NCBI GenBank assembly: GCA_016281385.1 | Contig: JAEEIN010000088.1 | Location: 1-44,887, forward strand | Direction: 5' to 3' | Source of the DNA: Lachnospiraceae bacterium | GTDB taxonomy: Bacteria > Bacillota > Clostridia > Lachnospirales > Lachnospiraceae | DNA length: 44,887 nt | In this document: positions 25,960 to 32,730 of the stretch, one piece after another | Numbering within the stretch: position 1 is the stretch's first letter | Layout of the letters: every line of letters begins with the position of its first letter | Notes under the pieces: generated by a model | The model's database searches: none | Told to the model about the DNA's origin: nothing | Seen by the model: only the letters and a program-made list of their open reading frames with translations | Program-made: the position numbers and the translations under genes

Positions 25960-26847
25960 TCATTCTTCTTTAAAAAGTTTAATGGCCTTTCTTACATTCT
26001 TATTAAAGAATACTCTTAAAAACACTGTCAAAAGGACCACTCCATATATCCTTCCCTTAAAATTGCCGGAAAGCTCGATCTTTGCGTTTTCAAAATCACC
26101 CGTAACATGAAGATGCTTGTATGTCCAGGGAGAAATGATACCTATGATCATACATACCGTTCCGGTTGTCGAGGGATCGTCAAAGCCGACTGATCCGTTT
26201 ATATCCCAGCGTTTCGGGAGAACGGACTTAAGGACAATGCCTATCTGCTTCTTACATAAGGCAAGGCTTTCCCTGACCTCATCGCGCTTCAACTTTTCCA
26301 TATACCCTTTAATCTTATCATAAATACCCGGGGATTTGGTACTTTTTTCTTTTTTCTCTTTCTTTTTCTTTGTGAACTTATGGCCGGAAGGCGCTTCTTT
26401 CGGGGCTTCCGGCGTAGTTTCGTCAGGTTTTTCCTCAGGTGTTTCAGCCTTTTCTTCTTTTATCTCTTCCGAAAGATCTTCGATTTTTTCTTCGGATTCT
26501 TTCTCGGCAATATTCTCGACGACAGGTTGGGAACCGCTTTCTTCAGCAGGTTCGTCTGAAAATACTTCTTCTTTTTCCTGTTTCTTCTTATTTAATCGGA
26601 AACAGAAAAGCTTTATCCTAAGCTTGTCCTCGTCCTCAATATCAAAGCTAACGGTAAGTATATGCAAAAGATAGCTTGCCTTGGCCCTGAATTTCGGTTT
26701 GTTATCGATAAAGGATCCTTCGCCGCTGTACCTTACGGGAACAAAAAGTATAAGGCAAACCAGAAGCAGCACTATCCCCAGGATCACAAGAAGGGTTATC
26801 CCCAGTATCTTTAATATAAGAAGCAAAACAAAAAGAAAGGTCTCCAT
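25960..26847 (-). CDS. DUF2953 domain-containing membrane protein (YtfI-like)
   Basis: 295 residues. One long hydrophobic N-terminal segment (about 5-37, LLLILKILGITLLVILGIVL), then PVRYSGEGSFIDNKPKFRAKASYLLHI typical of DUF2953. A central region (about 95-165) is highly charged, rich in Glu, Lys, Pro and Thr, and likely disordered. The C-terminal WDINGSVGFDDPSTTGTVCM segment is conserved in the family. Function unknown; context with GerW suggests an envelope or spore-related role. The start overlaps the upstream stop as TAATG. Confidence 0.85.
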   Translation of the reverse strand: METFLFVLLLILKILGITLLVILGIVLLLVCLILFVPVRYSGEGSFIDNKPKFRAKASYLLHILTVSFDIEDEDKLRIKLFCFRLNKKKQEKEEVFSDEPAEESGSQPVVENIAEKESEEKIEDLSEEIKEEKAETPEEKPDETTPEAPKEAPSGHKFTKKKKEKKEKSTKSPGIYDKIKGYMEKLKRDEVRESLALCKKQIGIVLKSVLPKRWDINGSVGFDDPSTTGTVCMIIGIISPWTYKHLHVTGDFENAKIELSGNFKGRIYGVVLLTVFLRVFFNKNVRKAIKLFKEE

Positions 26848-27167
26848 TATTCAGATCCCTCCCCGTATCGCAAAAAGGCTTCCCTGAGATCAAAGTTTTC
26901 ATCAACCTCCACGGCAAGCTCGCAAAGCTTTCTTATCATCTCAAGGGCTTCGGATTCATCCTTAAATACGCCGATGACATGCAGACCGTCACTTGATAAC
27001 TTCTTTTGCTTAAACTGAAGCGTCGGATAGATTTCAGGCTTCAAAGCGTCATTTCTGAAAGCCACTATATAAAGGTTCTTAAAGCCCTTGTTTTTTTTGA
27101 TCATTTTTATTGTTTTTTCCCGGTTCTTTATATCCTCCGAAAAAACAACACGCTCATCAAAATTCAA
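26847..27167 (-). CDS. Hypothetical protein, first gene of the gerW operon
   Basis: 106-residue soluble protein I do not recognise. It looks like a compact alpha/beta fold (NLYIVAFRNDALKPEIYPTLQF, HVIGVFKDESEALEMIRKLC) without signal or membrane segments. The start is a TTG at 27167: GGAGG lies 7 nt upstream and no ATG is better placed. Its stop overlaps the DUF2953 start as TAATG, so expression is coupled. Confidence 0.7.
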   Translation of the reverse strand: MNFDERVVFSEDIKNREKTIKMIKKNKGFKNLYIVAFRNDALKPEIYPTLQFKQKKLSSDGLHVIGVFKDESEALEMIRKLCELAVEVDENFDLREAFLRYGEGSE

Positions 27168-27225
27168 CTTTATTCCTCCGCTTTGTTTATCTTAACACGA
27201 ATTTGTAAATCTAAAAACAAAAATC

Positions 27226-27255
27226 TTCACAAGTGCGCTGAATGTATGATATATT
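27226..27255 (+). promoter_or_regulatory. Promoter of the HD-GYP gene
   Basis: -35 TTCACA (27226-27231, one mismatch to consensus), 18-nt spacer, -10 TATATT (27250-27255, one mismatch). Start of transcription near 27262. Confidence 0.65.
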
Positions 27256-27264
27256 TAAGAAAAG

Positions 27265-27280
27265 TGTGAAAATTTACACA
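27265..27280. promoter_or_regulatory. Near-perfect palindrome at the HD-GYP transcription start
   Basis: TGTGAAAATTTACACA is symmetric at 14 of 16 positions. It lies directly after the predicted start of transcription and before the GGTGGGG ribosome site, the classical place for a repressor. No regulator is identified. Confidence 0.4.
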
Positions 27281-27296
27281 TTGGTGGGGATAAATT

Positions 27297-28349
27297 ATGA
27301 AAATGACAGCCGTGATGGCCTTAGAGCCCGGCATGGTGCTGGCGGAGGACGTTCTTAACTACAAAAACGAGCTTCTTTTTCCCGCAAATACCAAGCTGGA
27401 TGAGATCGCGATAGCCAAATTATCGAGGCATTCCATAATGTGCGTAGAGATCAAGGAGCCGGAGGACTTTGCCACAACTCATTTCGAGAAGGTCCGTGTC
27501 AGCCGTGCTTTCAAGCAGTTTGAAAAGACCTACAACATTTATATGCCCAGATATAAGAAGCAGATCGACGGTCTTATCAATGACAAACAGCACATCGATC
27601 TGGGCATTCTGTTCCAGATCTACGCAGAGATAACCGCCTGTGCCAAGAACGGCGAAGCACTTCTTGATTATCTTTACAACATGCTTCCTTCCGAAGATGA
27701 TATGACCTATGCTCATTGTTTAAACTCCGCTCTTATCGCCGGAGTTTTCGGAACATGGCTCGGCCTTCCCCAGACCGATATCTTTCTTCTTATCCAATGT
27801 GCTTTTTTATATGATATAGGTAAGCTTGTTCTTCCTCAGGAGATAATCTGGAAGCCCACGCGTCTTACCGATATGGAATATGAAATGATCAAGACTCACA
27901 CCTTTAAAGGATTTAATCTTCTTCAGGACGAGAATCTTGACGAAAACATCTTAAAGGCTACTCTGATGCATCACGAACGCTGCGACGGAACGGGTTATCC
28001 TTCCAAACTTAAGGAGCCCCAGATAAACCGCTTCGCAAAGATAATAAGTATAATAGATGCTTATGAGGCAATGACTTCCGCCCGGGTTTACAGGCAGTCC
28101 CTGATCCCCTTCCAGGTCATTGAAAACTTCGAGAAGACCGAACGTTACTACGACACTCTGTGTCTTAAGCAGATCCTCTCCCACATCGCCAGCTCTCAGT
28201 TAGGCCTTACGGTCCGCCTCTCTGACGATACCCTGGCAGAGGTGATACTCATCAATTCATTAAAGCTTTCACGGCCCCTTGTAAAGCGTGAAAATGATCT
28301 TATAGATCTTTCCAAGATACCGGATCTTAATATCGTAGGTGTATTGTAA
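27297..28349 (+). CDS. HD-GYP domain protein with altered HD motif (YD)
   Basis: 350 residues. An N-terminal domain of about 60 residues ([28 protein letters not shown]) common in HD-GYP proteins is followed by an HD-GYP c-di-GMP phosphodiesterase-like domain (about 135-300). Kept: His140, Lys176 in DIGK, His201 (KTHTFKG), His225-His226 with [11 protein letters not shown], and Asp254 (IDAYEAMTS). The HD pair reads Tyr172-Asp173 (FLYDIGK) instead of HD, so one metal ligand is missing. It may bind c-di-GMP or metal without normal catalysis. A c-di-GMP riboswitch lies just downstream. Confidence 0.88.
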   Translation: MKMTAVMALEPGMVLAEDVLNYKNELLFPANTKLDEIAIAKLSRHSIMCVEIKEPEDFATTHFEKVRVSRAFKQFEKTYNIYMPRYKKQIDGLINDKQHIDLGILFQIYAEITACAKNGEALLDYLYNMLPSEDDMTYAHCLNSALIAGVFGTWLGLPQTDIFLLIQCAFLYDIGKLVLPQEIIWKPTRLTDMEYEMIKTHTFKGFNLLQDENLDENILKATLMHHERCDGTGYPSKLKEPQINRFAKIISIIDAYEAMTSARVYRQSLIPFQVIENFEKTERYYDTLCLKQILSHIASSQLGLTVRLSDDTLAEVILINSLKLSRPLVKRENDLIDLSKIPDLNIVGVL

Positions 28350-28355
28350 ATCACA

Positions 28356-28386
28356 GGCGACAGCAATGCTGTCGCCCTTTTCTTTT
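28356..28386 (+). terminator. Terminator of the HD-GYP gene
   Basis: Perfect 9-bp stem GGCGACAGC/GCTGTCGCC with a three-base loop (28356-28376), followed by CTTTTCTTTT, 7 nt after the stop. Confidence 0.92.
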
Positions 28387-28511
28387 CCCTGTTTTTGGGT
28401 ATTTTTCGGCGAAATATATACCCCTTTGTGTATTATCGCTAAATTGCATGTTAATATTTCGTTAATCCGTGTGCTTATTTACAGAAATCGCTTTCTCTAT
28501 GCAAAAAACTA

Positions 28512-28541
28512 TTGCACTCCTCTATTTCCTTCGTATATAAT
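28512..28541 (+). promoter_or_regulatory. Promoter of the riboswitch-MCP transcript
   Basis: Consensus -10 TATAAT at 28536-28541; the best -35 is TTGCAC at 28512-28517 (spacer 18), which is weak. The transcript would start near 28548, just before the aptamer. No flagellar sigma-D type promoter was seen. The preceding 28387-28511 holds only a hairpin (GGGTAT/ATACCC, 28397-28423) of unknown role. Confidence 0.6.
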
Positions 28542-28551
28542 CCTCTCGTTT

Positions 28552-28625
28552 TGTTATAGGCAAAGCGAGCGAAAGCTCGTGACGCAAAGCTATAGGGACT
28601 TTAAAATGTCAGCCAGTTGCAATCA
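28552..28625 (+). ncRNA. Cyclic-di-GMP-I (GEMM) riboswitch aptamer
   Basis: The leader matches the GEMM-I consensus at its key places: GGCAAA, a stem GCGAGC/GCTCGT closed by a GAAA tetraloop (28566-28580), the highly conserved GACGCAAAGC (28581-28590) containing the ligand-stacking adenine, then TAGGG, a short hairpin GAC/GTC, and AGCCAGTTGC at the 3' side. The closing P1 helix is not clear to me. It is followed 18-20 nt later by a terminator hairpin and then the MCP gene, so it should control transcription of the MCP in response to c-di-GMP. Whether ligand turns it on or off cannot be decided by eye. Confidence 0.85.
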
Positions 28626-28642
28626 TCAGTTTCATTCCCCTG

Positions 28643-28673
28643 AAGCACAGTGCGTGACGCCTGTGCTTTTTTT
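28643..28673 (+). terminator. Riboswitch-associated terminator hairpin in the MCP leader
   Basis: 8-bp stem AAGCACAG/CTGTGCTT (28643-28650 and 28661-28668) with a 10-nt loop, followed by a run of seven T. It lies between the c-di-GMP aptamer and the MCP start, the expected expression platform. Confidence 0.88.
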
Positions 28674-28704
28674 ATGCACGATTATTAAATCAGAAAGGTA
28701 TCGT

Positions 28705-30468
28705 ATGAAGAAAACAACAAAGAAAAGCAGGAACATGGTCCGCCGCATTATCATCATTGCATCAGTACTTGCACTTTTAATGTCGGCTACCGTAGGTCAG
28801 ATCGGTTACACGCACATACAGAAGGCTTACTACTCTTCCTTCTCAGAAGGCCTTCATGCAGCAGCAGTGCTTATGGAAGATGAGATCTCCCATGAATGGT
28901 CCGGTGACTGGTCACTTTCCGAAGACGGTGAGCTCTTAAAGGGTGACACAGCGATCCACGATCTGTATCAGGAACAGTTAGATAAGCTTAATGCGCAGAC
29001 AGGTATGCACTACACCGTTTTCTACGGCGATACCCGATATATAACTTCCCTTAAAGATGCAGAAACAGGTTTAAGAATGGAAGGAACAAAGGCTTCCGAT
29101 GTAGTAGTTGAAGAAGTACTTAAGAAAGGCAATGAATATCTTGCCAAGAACTTCCAGATCGCAGGTCAGGATTATTACGCTTACTACATTCCTTTAAAAA
29201 ACTCCGACGGAACAGTTGCAGGTATGATCTTTGCGGGCCGCGACACTTCACTCGTAGTAAACAATATGAAAGCGGCAGCACATGCGATCATCTTTGTATT
29301 TATCGCTTTCTTCCTCTTTAATCTCGGTGTTGCACGTGTACTCATTTCAAGAACAACAAGATCCATCAAAGATATCGTGGACGGTCTCGAAAGTCTTGAA
29401 GGCGGTGAACTTTCCTTCTTCATCAATGACCGTACCTACAATCGTAAGGATGAACTCGGTGTTATCGCAGGAAGCTCCGCTCAGTTAAGAGATAAGCTTC
29501 AGGATGTTATCGCAGCAACAAAGAAACTGTCCGCAGACGTTACCCAGTCCGGAATCAATCTTGCAAATTCCGCAGAAGCAGCTTCCCGTGTTGCAGAGCA
29601 GGTTACCTGTGCGGTTGAAGATATCAGCCGCGGTGCAAACGAGCAGGCAGAAAACGTTGAAAACTCCGTAACAAACACAACCGAAATGGGTAACAGCATC
29701 GACGAGATCACCGACAGAGTGGAAGCTCTCACAGTTGCCGCCGAGGATATGATGAACGGTGCTAAGCGTACCGTTGATACTCTTGATGCATTAATGGGCA
29801 AAAATGCCGATGTCATGAACTCCATGCAGGACATCAACTCCCAGATCCGCCTCACCAACGATTCCGTAAAAGAGATCGCAGAGGCTTCAAATATCATTAC
29901 CGAGATTGCAGGCCAGACTCATCTCCTTTCCCTTAACGCATCCATCGAGGCTGCAAGAGCCGGTGAGCACGGTAAGGGCTTCTCCGTAGTTGCTACAGAG
30001 ATCGGTATCCTTGCATCTCAGTCAAAAGAAGCTGCCGTATCCATCAACAAGATTTTGGAAGTCCTTGTTTCTGAGTCTCAGAAGAGTGTTGAAACCCTTG
30101 AATCCTTAAGCACCAGTGTTGAAGAGCAGAATCATCAGCTTACCGACACCAAGGCAGATATGGACGCAGTTGTTGACAACATCAGCAACATCGACGACTC
30201 CACAAAGCTGATCTCCGATAAGATCCACATGCTTAATAACTTAAAGGCAAGCTTCACCGACATCATCGCCGAGCTTTCCGCCATCTCCCAGCAGAACGCA
30301 GCTTCCACGGAAGAAACCAACGCTTCCATGGAGGAATTAAACGCAACCTTCTCTCTCATCAGCGATGCCGCCAACGACCTTCGCGACATGGCCGAGACTC
30401 TTAACGAAAAGATGTCCTTCTTCACAATGGAAGGTGAAGAAGAAACAGAAGTCAAGATTCCTGCATAA
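28705..30468 (+). CDS. Methyl-accepting chemotaxis protein with Cache sensor
   Basis: 587-residue chemoreceptor. Basic N-terminus, TM1 about 13-35, an extracellular single-Cache-like sensor about 36-190 ([38 protein letters not shown]), TM2 about 191-212, HAMP about 213-265, and the cytoplasmic signalling coiled coil with the hairpin tip [20 protein letters not shown] and [14 protein letters not shown]. The start at 28705 has AGAAAGG upstream; the frame is open further 5' but that covers the riboswitch. No che or flagellar genes are in the window. Controlled by the c-di-GMP aptamer in its leader. Confidence 0.93.
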   Translation: MKKTTKKSRNMVRRIIIIASVLALLMSATVGQIGYTHIQKAYYSSFSEGLHAAAVLMEDEISHEWSGDWSLSEDGELLKGDTAIHDLYQEQLDKLNAQTGMHYTVFYGDTRYITSLKDAETGLRMEGTKASDVVVEEVLKKGNEYLAKNFQIAGQDYYAYYIPLKNSDGTVAGMIFAGRDTSLVVNNMKAAAHAIIFVFIAFFLFNLGVARVLISRTTRSIKDIVDGLESLEGGELSFFINDRTYNRKDELGVIAGSSAQLRDKLQDVIAATKKLSADVTQSGINLANSAEAASRVAEQVTCAVEDISRGANEQAENVENSVTNTTEMGNSIDEITDRVEALTVAAEDMMNGAKRTVDTLDALMGKNADVMNSMQDINSQIRLTNDSVKEIAEASNIITEIAGQTHLLSLNASIEAARAGEHGKGFSVVATEIGILASQSKEAAVSINKILEVLVSESQKSVETLESLSTSVEEQNHQLTDTKADMDAVVDNISNIDDSTKLISDKIHMLNNLKASFTDIIAELSAISQQNAASTEETNASMEELNATFSLISDAANDLRDMAETLNEKMSFFTMEGEEETEVKIPA

Positions 30469-30498
30469 TAATCAAAATCATATTCCATATAAACAACA

Positions 30499-30521
30499 CG
30501 AGGGGCTTTATCAGCCCCTCG
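30499..30521. terminator. Hairpin between convergent MCP and hypothetical gene
   Basis: Perfect 9-bp stem CGAGGGGCT/AGCCCCTCG with a five-base loop, between the MCP stop (30468) and the stop of the minus-strand gene (30530). No good T-run on either strand, so termination strength is uncertain. Confidence 0.6.
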
Positions 30522-30529
30522 ATTCATAT

Positions 30530-30925
30530 CTAAATATTTTTAGCAACTCTTCGCTCAATACGTCTGTCAATCTCCTGTATCGGAATATGCCTGTCCAACT
30601 TTTTAAATGGAATATTTCGATACCATTCGTAATATGCGATTGCCCATCCGGCCCAATATTCGGGTGATCTTTCAAACCTGGATTCCGCTTCTACATATAC
30701 ATATTCTCCTGTTATACAATGCATAACCTGCGAAGCCAATTCAATCCCGGACATTCCCACCGTGAATTTAGGTTCCCCCACGCCAAATCTTTCCGCAATA
30801 CCCGAATTTAGAAAAGCCTTGTATATTTCTTCAACTTTCATGTTTAAATCATATACGGCATATTCCAGCATTTTGCCTAATACATCCTGTGCACTTGATA
30901 TGTATAATTCACTATATGCGTACAT
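30530..30925 (-). CDS. Hypothetical protein, accessory-type small gene
   Basis: 131 residues, soluble. A helical N-terminal half (YISSAQDVLGKMLEYAVYDLN) is followed by GEPKFTVGMSGIELASQV and SPEYWAGWAIAYYEWY. I recall similar SPEYWAGWALAYYQW proteins in Lachnospiraceae beside DUF3990/DUF3791 genes, possibly a toxin-antitoxin-like set, but no such partner is present here, and this link is from memory only. ATG at 30925 with AAGGA 9 nt upstream; own promoter at 30969-30997. Confidence 0.7.
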   Translation of the reverse strand: MYAYSELYISSAQDVLGKMLEYAVYDLNMKVEEIYKAFLNSGIAERFGVGEPKFTVGMSGIELASQVMHCITGEYVYVEAESRFERSPEYWAGWAIAYYEWYRNIPFKKLDRHIPIQEIDRRIERRVAKNI

Positions 30926-30968
30926 AAATTTATTCCTTTTTCAATTATTCCGAGACTCGTATATAATC

Positions 30969-30997
30969 AGTATATATTTCCTATTCTAAGTTTACAA
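30969..30997 (-). promoter_or_regulatory. Promoter of the 131-residue hypothetical gene
   Basis: Minus strand -35 TTGTAA (30992-30997), 17-nt spacer, -10 TATACT (30969-30974). Confidence 0.65.
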
Positions 30998-31116
30998 TTA
31001 TTTAACAGACAGTTTTTCCAACTTATGTTACTATATTTCCGTAAGCAAATTTCATTTCAAAGCAATCTATAACAGTCTTTTGGGCTCCCCGACCCAATCA
31101 AAAAGTTGTATCTGAA

Positions 31117-31188
31117 ATTCCTGCTTATAAAAAACCACACGCCCTCGGCAGGAATAAGAAAACACTTCATTTTCACTCTGTTCCTGCC
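31117..31188 (+). repeat. Three mutually complementary segments upstream of the Rpn gene
   Basis: ATTCCTGC (31117-31124), GCAGGAAT (31148-31155, within GGCAGGAA from 31147) and TTCCTGCC (31181-31188). The middle segment can pair with either the first or the last, giving two exclusive hairpins in a possible leader RNA, or they may be remnants of inverted repeats. I see no T-run after either. The rest of 30998-31220 shows no gene. Confidence 0.5.
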
Positions 31189-31220
31189 AAATCAAAATCA
31201 AATATATTGGAGGACAATTT

Positions 31221-32042
31221 ATGGGTGAATCACGAGTCACACACAAAAGTTATGAAGAACTGGAATTCAGAGATGATTTCATGTTCGGTAAGGTTATGGA
31301 AGATCTTAACCTTTGCAGAGATGTACTGGAATGTCTTTTGGATAAACCGGTAGGTGAATTGACGGAATTGGAAACGCAGAAGGAATTTCGCTTCACTTCT
31401 GATGGAAAGCCAATACGATTGGACGTATATAATAAAGATTCCTATGGCAGAATCTACGATACTGAAATGCAGAACTTAGGACATAAAAACGTTCCTGAAC
31501 TTGAACTTGCCAAAAGAAGCCGCTTCTATCAGGGCTCTATAGACATTGATTTCATGAACAAAGGCAACCATTACAAGAGTTTACCTGAAAGTACCGTTTT
31601 ATTTATCTGTACTTTCGATCCTTACGGTTACGGCCTTCGGCAGTATACTTTTTCAGAAAAATGTAATGAGATGGATTTAGAACTTAATGACGGAACAACA
31701 AAAATATACTATAATACTACATATAAGGGGAACGATATTCCCGAAAAGCTTGAGGAATTATATCATTACATTGAAACAGGCGAACCCACCGGTGATCTTT
31801 CCAAGCGGATAGAAGCCGCTGTAGAAAAAGGTCGACGAAACGAACTGTGGAGGACCGAATTTATGAAAGAATGGGCCTTATTGTTAGATGCAAAAGAAGA
31901 AGGACGCGCAGAAGAACGCGTTAACACAGAAATAGAAAAGAACCGTGCAGTAATTGCAGAATCACGCGCTGACGCTGCTGAAGCCCGAGTAAAAGAGCTT
32001 GAAAAGCTTCTTGCCAAAGCGGGTATCCCTGTTAAAGAGTAA
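31221..32042 (+). CDS. Rpn / PD-(D/E)XK nuclease family transposase-like protein
   Basis: 273-residue protein of the Rpn (recombination-promoting nuclease) or 'PD-(D/E)XK nuclease family transposase' type. It opens with FRDDFMFGKVMEDLNLCRDVLECLL, and the likely nuclease residues are Asp68 (IRLDVY) and Glu82-x-Gln84 (YDTEMQ). VLFICTFDPYG and YYNTTYKG are usual in this family. The C-terminus (about 210-270) is a charged coiled coil with EARVKELEKLL. Such genes are multicopy in Lachnospiraceae and not true insertion sequences; no terminal repeats or target duplication seen. Start at 31221 has GGAGG. Confidence 0.88.
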   Translation: MGESRVTHKSYEELEFRDDFMFGKVMEDLNLCRDVLECLLDKPVGELTELETQKEFRFTSDGKPIRLDVYNKDSYGRIYDTEMQNLGHKNVPELELAKRSRFYQGSIDIDFMNKGNHYKSLPESTVLFICTFDPYGYGLRQYTFSEKCNEMDLELNDGTTKIYYNTTYKGNDIPEKLEELYHYIETGEPTGDLSKRIEAAVEKGRRNELWRTEFMKEWALLLDAKEEGRAEERVNTEIEKNRAVIAESRADAAEARVKELEKLLAKAGIPVKE

Positions 32043-32056
32043 TCGCATAAAACATT

Positions 32057-32086
32057 TAAAAGGTCGGGAATATTCCCGACCTTTTA
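32057..32086. terminator. Perfect-palindrome bidirectional terminator between Rpn gene and dtd
   Basis: A 30-base perfect palindrome with arms TAAAAGGTCGGGAAT and its complement. TTTTA follows the G/C stem on both strands. It lies between the stops of the convergent Rpn gene (32042) and dtd (32116). The stem AAAGGTCGGGA recurs at 34467-34497. Confidence 0.85.
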
Positions 32087-32115
32087 TCATTTCAGGGTAT
32101 TCAATGGTTATAATT

Positions 32116-32559
32116 TTACAATTTCTCACTATCAATTATGATCGTCACCGGCCCATCATTTACAGACGCTACCTGCATATCGGCGCCGAATTCTCCGGTT
32201 TCGACTTTGAAACCGCGGGCTCTGCATTCAGAGATCACCAATTCGTAAAGTGGAATCGCAAGGTCGGGTCTGGCGGCTTCTGTGAAGCCGGGGCGTCTGG
32301 ACTTACAGTCTGCGTAAAGTGTAAATTGGCTGACGATCAAGAGCTCTGCCCCCGCGTCCGTGGGATTAACATTCATCTTTCCATCCGCATCTTCAAAGAC
32401 ACGAAGGCCGCAGATCTTGTCTGCGATCTTCTTTGCGATTTCTTCCGTATCGGTCACATGCACTCCCAGAAGAACAAGGAACCCCTTGTTTATCTGTCCT
32501 TTTATTGTTCCGTCGATGGTGACAGAGGCTTCCTTAACCCTTGTTACTACCGCTCTCAT
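32116..32559 (-). CDS. dtd: D-aminoacyl-tRNA deacylase
   Basis: Hydrolyses D-amino acids wrongly attached to tRNA. About 147 residues from the ATG at 32559, which has GGTGG 7 nt upstream; the frame extends 13 codons further but without a ribosome site. Diagnostic motifs: MRAVVTRVKEASVTIDG, LLIVSQFTLYADC, and the GP-containing GADMQVASVNDGPVTIIID close to the C-terminus. Stands alone here, divergent from the Na/Pi cotransporter gene. Confidence 0.95.
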   Translation of the reverse strand: MRAVVTRVKEASVTIDGTIKGQINKGFLVLLGVHVTDTEEIAKKIADKICGLRVFEDADGKMNVNPTDAGAELLIVSQFTLYADCKSRRPGFTEAARPDLAIPLYELVISECRARGFKVETGEFGADMQVASVNDGPVTIIIDSEKL

Positions 32560-32640
32560 GCTTTTACCACCTTTGCAATCACTATACTCTTCTGTCATAT
32601 TATCACCTATGAGCCGATTAGACCATCAAATTGAACATAA

Positions 32641-32669
32641 TTGACATTCATTTTTCATCTTGCTACTAT
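32641..32669 (+). promoter_or_regulatory. Promoter of the Na/Pi cotransporter gene
   Basis: Perfect -35 TTGACA (32641-32646), 17-nt spacer, extended -10 TGCTACTAT (TACTAT at 32664-32669). No PhoB box recognised. Confidence 0.75.
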
Positions 32670-32730
32670 ATTATTCGCATCGATCCAATTCTTTATTCTA
32701 CGGCTCGTGCCTCGATCGGAGGGTAAGTTA

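Noticed and set aside
28397-28423. Hairpin GGGTAT/ATACCC between HD-GYP terminator and riboswitch promoter
   Set aside because: Short stem, long loop and no T-run; a real terminator lies just before it, so no function can be assigned.
28339-28704. In-frame N-terminal extension of the MCP by 122 codons
   Set aside because: It covers a promoter, the c-di-GMP aptamer and a terminator; the ATG at 28705 has a good ribosome site and begins a normal MCP N-terminus.
31221-32042. Insertion sequence
   Set aside because: Although the family is called transposase-like, no terminal inverted repeats at the gene ends or target duplication are visible, and the family is now seen as a PD-(D/E)XK nuclease type.
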